A stretch of DNA of 64,000 nt from Streptomyces sp. NBC_01231. Lineage in GTDB: Bacteria > Actinomycetota > Actinomycetes > Streptomycetales > Streptomycetaceae. Made by a program: the position numbers and the translations under genes. Shown here in pieces: positions 32,143 through 40,348 of this stretch; positions within the stretch are counted from its first letter, which is position 1, and every line of letters starts with the position of its first letter. The stretch spans positions 8,308,001 to 8,372,000 of the forward strand of contig CP108521.1 of NCBI GenBank assembly GCA_035999765.1, read 5' to 3'. The notes beneath the pieces are model-generated. The model did no database searches. It saw only the letters and a list, made by a program, of their open reading frames with translations, and was not told where the DNA came from.

Positions 32143-33852
32143 TTATTGCCTAGGGCTACGAGATCCGGATCGCCCCTGCGCGGGTCGCTTCGCGCGGCCA
32201 GTACCCAGGTCTGTTTCGTGGCCGCCGAGGGCCATAGCGGAGGTGTCTGCGGGAAGGTCGGCGGCCCGGCGCAGCCGCCACACGAGTACGTCACTGATCG
32301 AGTCCGCGCTGTTCAATTCCCGTTGCCCGGCCGCTTCGGTGAGGAGGGTGGCTGGGTCGTGGCCGGCCCTCTCGGCGTCGGCGAGAGTGGCGGCGAGGGC
32401 ATACCAGCCGGGCTCGGCGAGGATGTGCTCTGCCAGCTCCGGCAGTGCCCCGCGCAACACCACTGTCTGCCGCTGCTGGACGGGGCGGTTGAGACGTCGG
32501 CCGCGCTGGTAGAGAGCGCCGAGGGGCTGCGAGGCGGCGGCCTGGTAAGCGGTGCGCAGATATTCGGCGGTCTGTAGGGCGGCGGCAGCCTGCTGAGCGT
32601 GATTCTTCTTCGCGTGCCAGTGGGCGGCGGCCGTGATGAGGAAGAACAACATGTCGATCGCCATCGCTGTAGTCGCGCCGTCCTCGCCGCGTCCGAGCAC
32701 GGGACCGCTGCGGATGAGGTCCCGTGCGGCCAGCCGAAGAGCCTGGTCATGACCGCGCTCGGCACGGACATGCGAGCGGGAGGCCCGCTCGAACGCCCAG
32801 GCTGCTTCCCGCAGCTCGCTACGGGTGTGAGCGGCGGAGGTCTTCGCCAGCGCGTCCAGGACCTCGCCGGCTGCCGCTATGTGTGCGGCGGCCACGGCCT
32901 CGTCGCCGTGCTCGAAGATCAGCACGGCCTGCCAGGCGGCCGAGGCAGTATGCCGACGGGCAGCGGCCGGGCCGCTCGGCGCCTGCTCCCTCGGCGCAGT
33001 GCTGTGGGCGTGGCTGTCGGCGGACCAGCGTTCCCGGATGCGGGGGAGGGACAGGTCTGGCGCGAGCCGTGCGCCGGGGTAGAACACGGGCTCGTCCTGG
33101 GCGTTGCGGTCGTCGGGCAGGGCGACCTTGTATCCGAGCAGGTCGCCGGATGGGGCAACCCGCTTGTGGATCAGCAATCCTGCGGCGGTCAGCCGGTCGA
33201 AGAACTCGTCCTCGCCCGTCACGCCGGCCACCGCGCGGCGTACGGTCTCGCGCAGCTCTTCCCGTGCTGTTCGTTCTCGGCCCTGGCGGTCGGCCTTGTG
33301 GCGTTCGGCGCTGGTGGGACGTTTTGCAGCAGTGCCGTCGCCCTTGTTGAGGTTGCGCAGTCCCAACTCCACTTCGAGGATGCGGGCTTGGGCCTGGACT
33401 CGGGCGGCGTCGTGGTCGAGGTCGGGCTTGTAGCCGTCCTCGCGGACGAGGGTGGCGACGATGTGGATGTGATCGTGGGCGTGCCGGACGGCTGCCCACC
33501 GGCAGCCTGGGCCCTGCTCAGGGTCGTCGATGCCGGCGGCGGTGACCATGCGGCGGGCGATGTCACTCCATTCGTCGTCCCTGAGAATGCGGTCCTCTGC
33601 GGCGTTACGTACGGACAGGTGCCAGACGTGCTTCTTGGGCCGTTCGGGCGCGTCGATGTTTTCCAGTGGCTGGTCGAGCAGCTGCTGGAGCTGCTTGAGC
33701 GTGGCCGACTCGTCCCGGCCAGGGTCGGGTGCGCTGTGGTCCCAGGACGCGACCAGGTGCGGGTCCGTGTGCTCCTCGTACTTGCCTGGTCCGTAGAGGT
33801 AGTAGAGGAGGCCGAGGGTGCGCTGCCCGCGCTTCTGGATCCTGGGGATCAT
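32143..33852 (-). CDS. Relaxase/mobilization nuclease (MobA/VirD2-like)
   Basis: 569 aa. N-terminal tyrosines (LLYYLYGPGKYEEH, Tyr17/18/20/25) are candidates for the strand-transfer residue. Motif III is HxHxH at His126, 128, 130 (HAHDHIHIVATLV), the metal-binding triad, preceded by VWHLSVRNAAEDR. The C-terminal two thirds are helical with no helicase motif. Relaxases nick oriT and pilot the DNA strand through a secretion channel. The gene follows the MobC-like gene by 15 nt on the same strand, the standard order. A T4SS-like set lies 28 kb away in the same window. Confidence 0.85.
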   Translation of the reverse strand: MIPRIQKRGQRTLGLLYYLYGPGKYEEHTDPHLVASWDHSAPDPGRDESATLKQLQQLLDQPLENIDAPERPKKHVWHLSVRNAAEDRILRDDEWSDIARRMVTAAGIDDPEQGPGCRWAAVRHAHDHIHIVATLVREDGYKPDLDHDAARVQAQARILEVELGLRNLNKGDGTAAKRPTSAERHKADRQGRERTAREELRETVRRAVAGVTGEDEFFDRLTAAGLLIHKRVAPSGDLLGYKVALPDDRNAQDEPVFYPGARLAPDLSLPRIRERWSADSHAHSTAPREQAPSGPAAARRHTASAAWQAVLIFEHGDEAVAAAHIAAAGEVLDALAKTSAAHTRSELREAAWAFERASRSHVRAERGHDQALRLAARDLIRSGPVLGRGEDGATTAMAIDMLFFLITAAAHWHAKKNHAQQAAAALQTAEYLRTAYQAAASQPLGALYQRGRRLNRPVQQRQTVVLRGALPELAEHILAEPGWYALAATLADAERAGHDPATLLTEAAGQRELNSADSISDVLVWRLRRAADLPADTSAMALGGHETDLGTGRAKRPAQGRSGSRSPRQ

Positions 33853-33867
33853 GCCGGTCGTGTGTTC

Positions 33868-34509
33868 CTAGTTCTGTGCAAGGAGCTGGTCGGTGGCGTG
33901 CTGGACACGTTGGACGGCACGCTCAGTGGCTGCGATGACGACGTCGAGTTCGGGCGGGTGGGCTCCGGCGTTGATCGCGCGGGTGATTTGGTTGAGGTTG
34001 TTGCCGACGTGGCCGAGGTGCCGGCGGGCGGCGAAGAACTCGGCGATCACCTCTCGTTCTCCGGCGATCGTGCTGGCGGTCCGGTCGACGTCGTGAGCGG
34101 CGCTGAGGGCGGAGCGGGCGAGGAAGCCGGCGACGGTGAGGCCTGCTGCCCTGGCGCCGACGGTCACGCGGGCGAGTTCGTCGTCGCTGAAGCGTGTGTT
34201 GCGTACGTGGGGGCGTTGACGGCGCTGGTACTTGCGGCGTCGTACTCGGGGCTTCGTCAGCGCGGCGCAAGATGGTTCGTGAGCCCGCTCCGTCCCCTGT
34301 GGCTGCGATCCGCCCTCGGTCGCAGCCTCCTCGTCAGGCGTCCCCCGGCGCCGGACGGCCCCCTGCCCCGACGGGGTGGGGGGACCCTTGGATACTCCGC
34401 TCCAGGCGGAGTATCCAAGGGGATAACTTGCTCGCCTCGCTCGCCTCGATGCCGAGTTGAGGTCCGACTCACGCTCTGGGGCGTTGCTGTTCTCGTTCGG
34501 CCTTGTCAT
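33868..34509 (-). CDS. mobC: MobC-like relaxosome accessory protein
   Basis: 213 aa from ATG 34509, which overlaps the preceding stop (TGATG). The first ~110 residues are charged and disordered. The conserved part is RPHVRNTRFSDDELARVTVG with ARAAGLTVAGFLARSALSAA (ribbon-helix-helix-like), then FFAARRHLGHVGNNLNQITR and AINAGAHPPEL, the GNNLNQIxR signature of MobC. MobC helps the relaxase open oriT. A perfect 15-bp inverted repeat lies inside the N-terminal coding part, at the typical location of an oriT in small mob modules. Confidence 0.8.
   Translation of the reverse strand: MTRPNENSNAPERESDLNSASRRARRASYPLGYSAWSGVSKGPPTPSGQGAVRRRGTPDEEAATEGGSQPQGTERAHEPSCAALTKPRVRRRKYQRRQRPHVRNTRFSDDELARVTVGARAAGLTVAGFLARSALSAAHDVDRTASTIAGEREVIAEFFAARRHLGHVGNNLNQITRAINAGAHPPELDVVIAATERAVQRVQHATDQLLAQN
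34386..34420 (-). repeat. 15-bp inverted repeat inside mobC, candidate oriT hairpin
   Basis: Arms 34386-34400 (CCTTGGATACTCCGC) and 34406-34420 are exact reverse complements around TCCAG, within the disordered-region codons of mobC. The GTATCCAAGG half resembles the TATCC core beside nic sites of MOBP systems, and GGATAACTTG follows. oriT function is inference. Confidence 0.4.
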
Positions 34510-34778
34510 CAGTTGCGCGGCCTCGTGGTGCGGATGCGGTGCTGGATGGCGGCGGCCAGTTCGACGACTTCGGCAGGGCCCGTGAGTACGCGCACCGGGC
34601 CGTCGGGTTGGTGCTGGACGAGCCACTGGCCATTTGGAGCCAGGACCGCTGAGTGCAGGAGCCGACGGCGGACCAGGACGTCCGCCCAGGCGCCGGCCTC
34701 AGCGGTGGTCGGCGCTGATGAGCGCGTGATGCGGTGCTGGATGGTGGGCCTCCTGGAAACTGGGCGGTGGCCCGGCAC
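34509..34778 (-). CDS. Small hypothetical protein upstream of mobC; start unclear
   Basis: Up to 89 aa. The core reads WADVLVRRRLLHSAVLAPNG, QWLVQHQPDGPVRVLTGPAE and VVELAAAIQHRIRTTR. GTG 34778 is the only standard start, but a strong AGGAGG sits at the correct distance before an in-frame ATC at 34742, raising the possibility of an ATC start (77 aa). Its stop overlaps the mobC ATG. A 17-bp direct repeat (34533-34549 and 34728-34744) lies at both ends of the gene. Function unknown. Confidence 0.5.
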   Translation of the reverse strand: MPGHRPVSRRPTIQHRITRSSAPTTAEAGAWADVLVRRRLLHSAVLAPNGQWLVQHQPDGPVRVLTGPAEVVELAAAIQHRIRTTRPRN

Positions 34779-34835
34779 TGGGGCCGGGCCACCGATCGTG
34801 CTGAGCGGTCGTGAGCTGCGGTTTTGCGTCGCGTG

Positions 34836-35027
34836 TCAGCCGCACTCGGGGCAGCGTCCGACGTGCCCACTGAGAGCCTTGGCCATCTGTTGCTTCGCCG
34901 ACAGCGCGTGCTTCGCGCTGGCCTTCGCCGCCGGCCTGCCGGCATGCCGCTCGGAGTGAGCGTCCATGAAGCCGATCTCTCGCTCGAACTCTTGACGGAT
35001 CGTGGTGAAGCGGCGGCAGGTCTTCAT
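34836..35027 (-). CDS. Small protein, 63 aa, with C-terminal CxxC
   Basis: The ATG at 35027 overlaps the stop of the membrane-protein gene (ATGA), so it is coupled. The sequence MKTCRRFTTIRQEFEREIGF, then MDAHSERHAGRPAAKASAKH, QQMAKALSGHVGRCPECG is basic and ends in CPECG. It could bind zinc together with Cys4. It lies in the conserved order SpdB-like / small protein / small protein / MobC / relaxase. No known domain. Confidence 0.55.
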   Translation of the reverse strand: MKTCRRFTTIRQEFEREIGFMDAHSERHAGRPAAKASAKHALSAKQQMAKALSGHVGRCPECG

Positions 35028-36631
35028 CGGGTGGTGCTCCTTGTCGTGGCGGTCGCCTCACTCCGCAGTTGCTGGAGGACGAGGCTGAGTCGTTCGTTCC
35101 GGCCGCCCGTCAGGCCCTCGCGCCGGAGAATCTCCCGGAGCTGGACCCTGGTGACGCTCTCGTTTCCGTCCCGTTCCAGTAGGGCGGGGACGTGGGGCAG
35201 GACCTGCTGCACGAGCTGTTCCATGGAGGCCTGCAGCTCCCGCGTCGGGCGCTGCGTCTTCTGGTTGTGGGACCGGCCGCGTCGCTTTTCCTTGGCCGTC
35301 ACGGCCGGCTTCCGCCGTGGCGGGACCTTGTGTCCCCGGTCCCCGGTGGGGTCGGTCCCTGTGTCGATGTCGGTCGGTTCCCAGTCCCCGGTGAGGCCGG
35401 TCCCCGTGTCGGTGTCGGCCAGTCCCCGGTCCCTGGTGGAGTGGGTCCCCGGCTCAGCGCCGTTCGGTCCCCGGCCCCGGGCGGCCTGACGAGGCACTTC
35501 GCGCATCGGTTCGCCGGTCCCCTCACCGCTGTCGAGGGACCTGTCGGTTTCCGGCTTAGACGCTTCGGTCCCCGTCTCCGTGCTTGCGGTCCCCGCTTTA
35601 CCGTCCCCAGCTTCGGGAACCGTGCTGCCGCCGAGTGTCGGGTCGGTCCCGGGGACCGGTCCCCTCTCTTCCTGCTCGGACCGGTCCCCGGTCGGATGGG
35701 CCTGTGGGCGGGGACTGTCACCGGGGACCGCCGTTTCCAGCGAGGCGGTTCCGGGCTGGGGGACCAAAGCCGCTCCGTGGGGGTGCGGGGACCAGGGAGA
35801 GGGCAGGGGCACGGTGGCGAGGGCCTGTGCGTGGCGGCGGGCGGCGAGCTGGTTGAGTAGCTCGGCCCGCTGGGCGGGATCCGTGCCGACAGAGGCCCGG
35901 CCGATTGCCTTCGACAGCCGCCGGGTGAGACGTCGGCCGCGCCAGCCCATGCGTTGCTCGGAAGTGCGTTCGGAGAGGCGGGCGGCGAGGGTGACGGCTC
36001 GGGCGGTGGCCCGGTCGCGGGTGATCTGCGCTGCGTCGCGGTCCCGCGCGGCGATGCCGAGGCGAGACAGCGTCCGCTCGCGCGCCTCGCGTCCCAGGGT
36101 GGCGATCAGCCCGTGGGAGGCGGCGCCGGGGGTGTGCAGGCGCAGTTCGATGCCCATTGCGAGGTGCCACAGCATTGCCGCCATGATCGGGCCGACGAAG
36201 GCCCGAACCGTGCCGCCGATGGGGCCGCTCTCGGCGTAAGCAGGAATCACCTGCACTCCAGTGATGACCCAGACCAGGGTGCCCGGCACGCCCGGCGCCC
36301 CCTGGGTGGCCATGTTCTGGCGTGCCATGAGCGCGGTTGCAAACAGCGCCAGTTCGGCGGCGGCGAACATGGCGGCACGTTCGGCGGTGCCGGCCATGTC
36401 GAGGAAGTCGGTGGCGAACCGCCAGCTCGTGTCCGCGCTGTAGGCCGTGCAGCCGAGCGCTGCGACGGCGGCGACCGTGACCGCAGGGCTGCCAGAACGG
36501 TTCTTCCGAGGGGTGACTCCCCGCCGGTGCATTGCCCAGCCGGTCAGGACGAGGGTCAGGGCGCCGGGGATGCCGACCGTGAGGAGGGCAGATAGGTCCG
36601 GGTCGCCGAAGAACTGGGAGAGGTGGGGCAT
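35024..36631 (-). CDS. SpdB/DUF2637-like membrane protein of the mobilisation module
   Basis: 535 aa. Four hydrophobic segments occupy residues ~10-190 (LLTVGIPGALTLVLTGWAMH, VTVAAVAALGCTAYSA, AMFAAAELALFATALMA, VRAFVGPIMAAMLWHLAMGI). A helical Arg-rich domain follows (RERTLSRLGIAARDRDAAQI), then a long low-complexity region with a 15-residue repeat containing DTGT, and a C-terminal helical domain (LQASMEQLVQQVLPHVPALL) with a likely HTH (RVQLREILRREGLTGG). The SpdB/DUF2637 fold with this tail is a hallmark of Streptomyces mobile elements, where Spd proteins help intramycelial spread of plasmids. Confidence 0.7.
   Translation of the reverse strand: MPHLSQFFGDPDLSALLTVGIPGALTLVLTGWAMHRRGVTPRKNRSGSPAVTVAAVAALGCTAYSADTSWRFATDFLDMAGTAERAAMFAAAELALFATALMARQNMATQGAPGVPGTLVWVITGVQVIPAYAESGPIGGTVRAFVGPIMAAMLWHLAMGIELRLHTPGAASHGLIATLGREARERTLSRLGIAARDRDAAQITRDRATARAVTLAARLSERTSEQRMGWRGRRLTRRLSKAIGRASVGTDPAQRAELLNQLAARRHAQALATVPLPSPWSPHPHGAALVPQPGTASLETAVPGDSPRPQAHPTGDRSEQEERGPVPGTDPTLGGSTVPEAGDGKAGTASTETGTEASKPETDRSLDSGEGTGEPMREVPRQAARGRGPNGAEPGTHSTRDRGLADTDTGTGLTGDWEPTDIDTGTDPTGDRGHKVPPRRKPAVTAKEKRRGRSHNQKTQRPTRELQASMEQLVQQVLPHVPALLERDGNESVTRVQLREILRREGLTGGRNERLSLVLQQLRSEATATTRSTTR
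35336..35428 (-). repeat. Two tandem 45-nt repeats encoding a 15-residue motif
   Basis: Within the SpdB-like gene two 45-nt units (starting GTCCCCGGTG) encode TGDRGLADTDTGTGL and TGDWEPTDIDTGTDP, followed by a partial third unit (TGDRG). The repeat lies in the disordered linker and may vary in number between strains. Confidence 0.55.
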
Positions 36632-36665
36632 GCGGCCTTTCCGAGAGGGGCGTGCGCAGTCGACT

Positions 36666-37268
36666 TCACGGGCGGGACACTGGCCGTTCCTGGGCGGGCT
36701 GGCCGGGCGCGGGCTTGCTCGTGGTCGGCTTCGACTGCTTCCGCTTCTTCCTCCGCCTTGGCGGGACGCCGTGGGTGAGGTCCCGGTCGAATATCTTGTT
36801 GGCGGCTTGGGTCAGCAGGTCGCGGGCGTGCTTGTGACTGATCTGCAAGGCGACGGCGAGCCGGTCGGCGCGCCAGCCTCGGACGTAGGCGTGGTCGATG
36901 ACGACTTGGCGCTCGGCGGAGGTGAGGTGCACGTCGCGGCCCTGGAAGACCGCGAGCACCCGGCTGTAGTCGAGGCGCGTGGGTAGCCCGTCGTGCCAAG
37001 GGCGGCGTTCGGCTTCGGTGAGCCCGCCCCACACGCCTTCCTTGAGGTCGTTTTCGAGGGCGTAGTTGAGGCAGTCGCGGCGGACGGGGCACTGGGCGCA
37101 CAGTTCCTTGGCCTCGGCGATGGCCTCATGGTCCCGGGGCAGCGGGAAGAAGGTGGCGTCGGCGTCTTCTGGGTCCATGCCGTCGCACACGCTGCGCGTG
37201 TGCCAACTTGTGTCGCCTATGCCGCGCAGGCCGGTAGCAGGCGCATCGTGCGTGGTGATGGTGCGCAA
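36666..37268 (-). CDS. WhiB-family regulator with extended C-terminus
   Basis: 200 aa. The WhiB domain is complete: Cys28, Cys57, Cys60 and Cys66 (SVCDGMDPEDADATFF, ELCAQCPVRRDCLNYA) would ligate a [4Fe-4S] cluster, and GVWGG (78-82) is the beta-turn that contacts sigma factor. Most Wbl proteins end near residue 100, but here ~85 residues more contain a second helical unit with an HTH-like core (QVVIDHAYVRGWRADRLAVA, LQISHKHARDLL) and a Lys/Arg-rich tail able to bind DNA. It sits in the mobilisation module and may control it. Confidence 0.85.
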   Translation of the reverse strand: MRTITTHDAPATGLRGIGDTSWHTRSVCDGMDPEDADATFFPLPRDHEAIAEAKELCAQCPVRRDCLNYALENDLKEGVWGGLTEAERRPWHDGLPTRLDYSRVLAVFQGRDVHLTSAERQVVIDHAYVRGWRADRLAVALQISHKHARDLLTQAANKIFDRDLTHGVPPRRRKKRKQSKPTTSKPAPGQPAQERPVSRP

Positions 37269-37403
37269 GGTGATCTCCGAAGTGGTGCAGCGTCGGCCGA
37301 TCGGGGTGGGCGGCGGGGACGCGACGTCGGGGGCGCTGGCTGCGGCGCGGGAGCGCCGCAGCCAGGCAGGGCGATGGTGTGCAGCGATGCGCGGGGGCGC
37401 CGG

Positions 37404-38093
37404 TCAGGCCATCGCGGACTGCTGGGCCTGCTGAGCTGCGAGGTCAAGGCGACTGGGATGTGGGGTAGCGCGCCGGGCCGTCCCGCGGGCTGTGTCGTCG
37501 GGGCCGATTCGCCGGCGACGGCAGGGTTCGCCGATTGGTGCGTGACACCAATCGCAGCGGACCGAGAGCACGTCCAGCCGGCCCTGGGCCACGGCCGCCT
37601 CCCGTGCCGCCCTGGCGGGTCGAAAGGGCGCGAGGGCGGCGAGGGCCTGTGGTGGGATGCAGGAGCCGACCTGCTCCAGCGCTGCCTCCAGCCTCGGGTC
37701 GCTCGGTTTGCCGGCGATCTGCCGGTACTCCGTGGGCTGCGCCGTCCCGTAGGCGACGGCGCGCCGGGTGCCGACCAGTTCTGCGGTCCAGGCCGCCTGA
37801 TCGTCCGGGTCGGCGGACGGGGTGGGGTCGGTGTGCCGCGCCAAGCGGTCGCGCCGGTAGCTCTCCCAAGGGCGAGCGATGTCCGCGGGCAGGATCTGAT
37901 ACGGCGAGGTCCGGATGTGCTGGCGGGCGGAGATCCGGGCGTCCCAGCCGTGCGCGGTGGCGAGGGGTACGTCGCCGAGCAGTTCGTGCCACTGGGCGAG
38001 CTGGTCGCGGGCCTCGCCCTGGTCGGTGCGGGTGGTCCGGGGGTCGAGTCGGCCGATGTAGGCCAGCAGGGCGGCGATTTCGCGGCGGTCCAT
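37404..38093 (-). CDS. Hypothetical protein with C-terminal zinc-finger motif
   Basis: 229 aa. The N-terminal part is helical (DRREIAALLAYIGRLDPRTT, WHELLGDVPLATAHGWDARI, QILPADIARPWESYRRDRLA). The C-terminus has CDWCHAPIGEPCRRRR, a CxxCxxxxGxxC zinc knuckle also seen in many actinobacterial plasmid proteins. It ends 2 nt from the next upstream stop, which suggests one operon with the primosome-like gene and WhiB. Proteins of this layout occur next to replication-type HTH genes; the role is unknown. Confidence 0.6.
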   Translation of the reverse strand: MDRREIAALLAYIGRLDPRTTRTDQGEARDQLAQWHELLGDVPLATAHGWDARISARQHIRTSPYQILPADIARPWESYRRDRLARHTDPTPSADPDDQAAWTAELVGTRRAVAYGTAQPTEYRQIAGKPSDPRLEAALEQVGSCIPPQALAALAPFRPARAAREAAVAQGRLDVLSVRCDWCHAPIGEPCRRRRIGPDDTARGTARRATPHPSRLDLAAQQAQQSAMA

Positions 38094-38095
38094 GG

Positions 38096-38989
38096 CTACT
38101 CCGTTCGGGTCGGCTCGTCAAGGGCGGCGAGGAGGGCGGCGGTGTGGGCCTCGGCGCGGGTCATGCCGCTTGCCGGGGTGGGCCCGCTGCCGGGCAGGGC
38201 GTAGAGGTTCGGGCGGCCCGATGTGTGCTCTCGGGCGACCCACGCCCTCCAGTCGGCAGCCCAGACGCCTGCCGATCGGGGCTTCCATGCAGCCCGATGG
38301 GCGCGCCACTTCGAGTCCGCCGAGCGCAGGCCGTCCTCGCCGAGGCGGGTGAGGTGGCCTTGCTCGCGAGCCCAGGCATGGGTGGCTGGGTCGACCTGCC
38401 ATTCGCTGGCCGAGGTGACGGCAGTACTACTGCTGTCCTTACGGTTCACCTTCGGTTCACTACGGTTCTGGGGGTCGGAATCCGATCCCTGGGAGGGGCG
38501 GAATCCGTACCGTCGGCGGGTCGAATTCCGTCGCGGGGGGCCGGAATCCGTACCGGTCGGAACCCGGCGGGAGGGACCGGAAGCCGACCCGACCTTGGGC
38601 CAGATTCCGTACCACCGAAGCTCCTCGACCCTCAGCTCGGGCACCCCGTCCTCCTCCGAGGCCGGCGAGGATCTCGAGGCCGGGTCCTCTTCCTCGGCGG
38701 CCTTGGCCTTGGCCAGGAACGCCGCAGCGAGGGGCAGCCGATAGACCGTCGTGCGCTGCGGGCCCTGGAGGTCGTCACGCAGCTCAAGTTCACCGCTTTT
38801 GGTGAGCTTGTCGAGGGCGTCGCGTACTGCGGTCCGGCTCGCGTTTGTGCGCTCCATCAGGCTGGAGATCGAGGCCCAGGCGGCGCACTGCTCGTCGGGC
38901 ACTCGGTCAGCGATCGACAGCAGGACCAGACGGGCGGTTCCGCGGCTGGAACTGTGCTCCCACACCCACTCGCGGGCGTCGCTGCTCAT
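38096..38989 (-). CDS. HTH protein, possible replication/primosome factor
   Basis: 297 aa from ATG 38989; readings to 39136 are not plausible. The N-terminus is a winged helix (WVWEHSSSRGTARLVLLSIA, WASISSLMERTNASRTAVRD, ALDKLTKSGELELRDDLQGP) of the replication-initiator type. The middle is a long Ser/Arg/Pro linker. The C-terminus (STAVTSASEWQVDPATHAWA, then WKPRSAGVWAADWRAWVARE) resembles the DnaT-like DNA-binding end where paired Trp residues recur. The overlap ATGA links it to a 48-codon ORF upstream. It is probably the first long gene of the leftward module. Confidence 0.6.
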   Translation of the reverse strand: MSSDAREWVWEHSSSRGTARLVLLSIADRVPDEQCAAWASISSLMERTNASRTAVRDALDKLTKSGELELRDDLQGPQRTTVYRLPLAAAFLAKAKAAEEEDPASRSSPASEEDGVPELRVEELRWYGIWPKVGSASGPSRRVPTGTDSGPPRRNSTRRRYGFRPSQGSDSDPQNRSEPKVNRKDSSSTAVTSASEWQVDPATHAWAREQGHLTRLGEDGLRSADSKWRAHRAAWKPRSAGVWAADWRAWVAREHTSGRPNLYALPGSGPTPASGMTRAEAHTAALLAALDEPTRTE

Positions 38990-39132
38990 CGGCCGCTCCC
39001 CGCCGACAGGCGGGACGTGCGCGTCGGCGCCGTGGCCCGGGTGCGCTCGCGCCCGAGACGGGCGGGGGCGGGAAGAAGGGCGGCTGCCGCGCAGGCCAGG
39101 CAGTCGGGCCTTTTGCGCAGGGCAGGGCGCAT
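38986..39132 (-). CDS. Small CxxC-containing protein coupled to HTH gene
   Basis: 48 aa from ATG 39132 with GGGAG 9 nt upstream. It begins MRPALRKRPDCLACAAAALL, with CLAC, and ends with Arg/Thr/Ser-rich residues. Its TGA overlaps the ATG of the HTH gene, so it could serve as a coupling leader. No family known. GC-rich shadow reading cannot be excluded. Confidence 0.45.
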   Translation of the reverse strand: MRPALRKRPDCLACAAAALLPAPARLGRERTRATAPTRTSRLSAGSGR

Positions 39133-39872
39133 GCAAGAATCTCCCTTGGTGTTGCCACGCTGAGACGCCCCGTGGAAGGGATCAGCGTGGTGATGGTGGC
39201 GATATCCGCCCTTGCCGGGGCGGTTTGTGCCGTGAAGCGTTCGGCGTCCGGGAGTTGCACCTCTCGGACGCCGCCGCTGTTTCAGGGGCTACGAGCCTCG
39301 GAGTGCGCGCATGCAGCTGCTCCTCCTGTTCGTCGTACCGGGCGGGCTGCCCGGGCGGACGACGAACATACGCACGGCCCCGTATCAAGATCCAGACTTG
39401 GTTCTTAAACTCTGCACTGGTTGCAGAGAGTCACAGCGTGATCTGCAGTTGCGGCCGCTCGCGATGGTCGGCGCGAGCTGCGCTCCGGCGCTGAGGGGTT
39501 CCGTTGCCGCGGTTGCCCCGAACGCCGAAAGCGTTACATTGTGTCCGAATTTGATCTGATGTCTGTAATCTCCTGCAGTGGCATCGCGATGCGGATGAGG
39601 TGTTCCCACTGTCGCCTCGTGCCTTCCAATCGAAGATCAAAACCTGCAGGCCAGCCGTGACGTGTGGTGCAGGGCAACCGTGGCTTCCGCCGCGTCGCCC
39701 GGCGTGCTCCTGCCGACAGGAACGGGCAGGTCGACCTAAACAGGCGGTGCGCACTACACAGGAACGTGCTGGTGGGGAAGAACTTTCCATACGTGTGATC
39801 GGCCCGTCAAACTGGTGTTTATCGAGGGGGTAGGGTGGCTGCAGTGATGACGAAGCCGCCCGGGAAAGGATC
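39133..39872. other. Divergent control region between mobilisation module and XRE/ImmA genes
   Basis: 740 nt with lower GC toward the right side. It holds a 7-bp inverted repeat (CTCTGCA 39410-39416, TGCAGAG 39422-39428) and a 5-bp one near 39530 (AACGC...GCGTT). The promoters of the leftward operon and of the XRE gene, and likely operators for the XRE protein, lie here. No supported gene. Confidence 0.45.
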
Positions 39873-40313
39873 ATGAAAGAGTCGACTGAAGGCCAGATGA
39901 ACCCCAAGGGGCTCATGGATCGCCTAAACCGCCTGTTCGACACAGTGCACCCGCCCGATCGAGGCCCTTACAGCAACGCGGAAGTGGCCGAGCTGATGGA
40001 GGCGCGTGGGCTCGGGACCGTGTCGGGTCAGTACCTGTGGCTTCTGCGGACGGGGAAACGGGACAATCCGACGAAGCGTCATCTCGAAGCGCTCGCAGCG
40101 TTCTTCGGGGTGGATCCCGCCTATTGGTTCGACGATGTTGTCGCTGAAAAGACCGTGCAGGAGCTTGAGTTGCTCGCCCTGCTTCGCGACACGAAGATCA
40201 AGAACCTTCTTCTCCGCCTCACCGACGTGTCCGCAGACGGGAAGGATGCCGTCCTGGGGATCGTCGACAGCGTCCGGAAATCAGAGGGCTTGCCGCCCTC
40301 AAGTGGCGCGTAA
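39873..40313 (+). CDS. XRE-family HTH regulator (ImmR-like position)
   Basis: 146 aa from ATG 39873 with AAAGGA upstream; a second in-frame ATG at 39897 is possible. The HTH is YSNAEVAELMEARGLGTVSG, QYLWLLRTGKRDNPTKRHLE, ALAAFFGVDPAYWFDD, the BldD/XRE type with a long first turn. The C-terminal helix (LLRLTDVSADGKDAVLGIVD) is typical of XRE proteins of actinobacterial elements. It is divergent from the mobilisation genes and precedes a metallopeptidase. The ImmR role is inference by analogy with ICEBs1. Confidence 0.8.
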   Translation: MKESTEGQMNPKGLMDRLNRLFDTVHPPDRGPYSNAEVAELMEARGLGTVSGQYLWLLRTGKRDNPTKRHLEALAAFFGVDPAYWFDDVVAEKTVQELELLALLRDTKIKNLLLRLTDVSADGKDAVLGIVDSVRKSEGLPPSSGA

Positions 40314-40348
40314 ACAGCTTCAGTTCAGTAAATGATCAAGGAAATGCA

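Noticed and set aside
32599..34959. 786-codon plus-strand open frame
   Set aside because: It is antisense to the relaxase and MobC genes, which have clear motifs.
39431..39943. 170-codon minus-strand frame in the divergent region
   Set aside because: It overlaps the XRE gene start, has no ribosome site and reads as low-complexity Ser/Arg-rich peptide.
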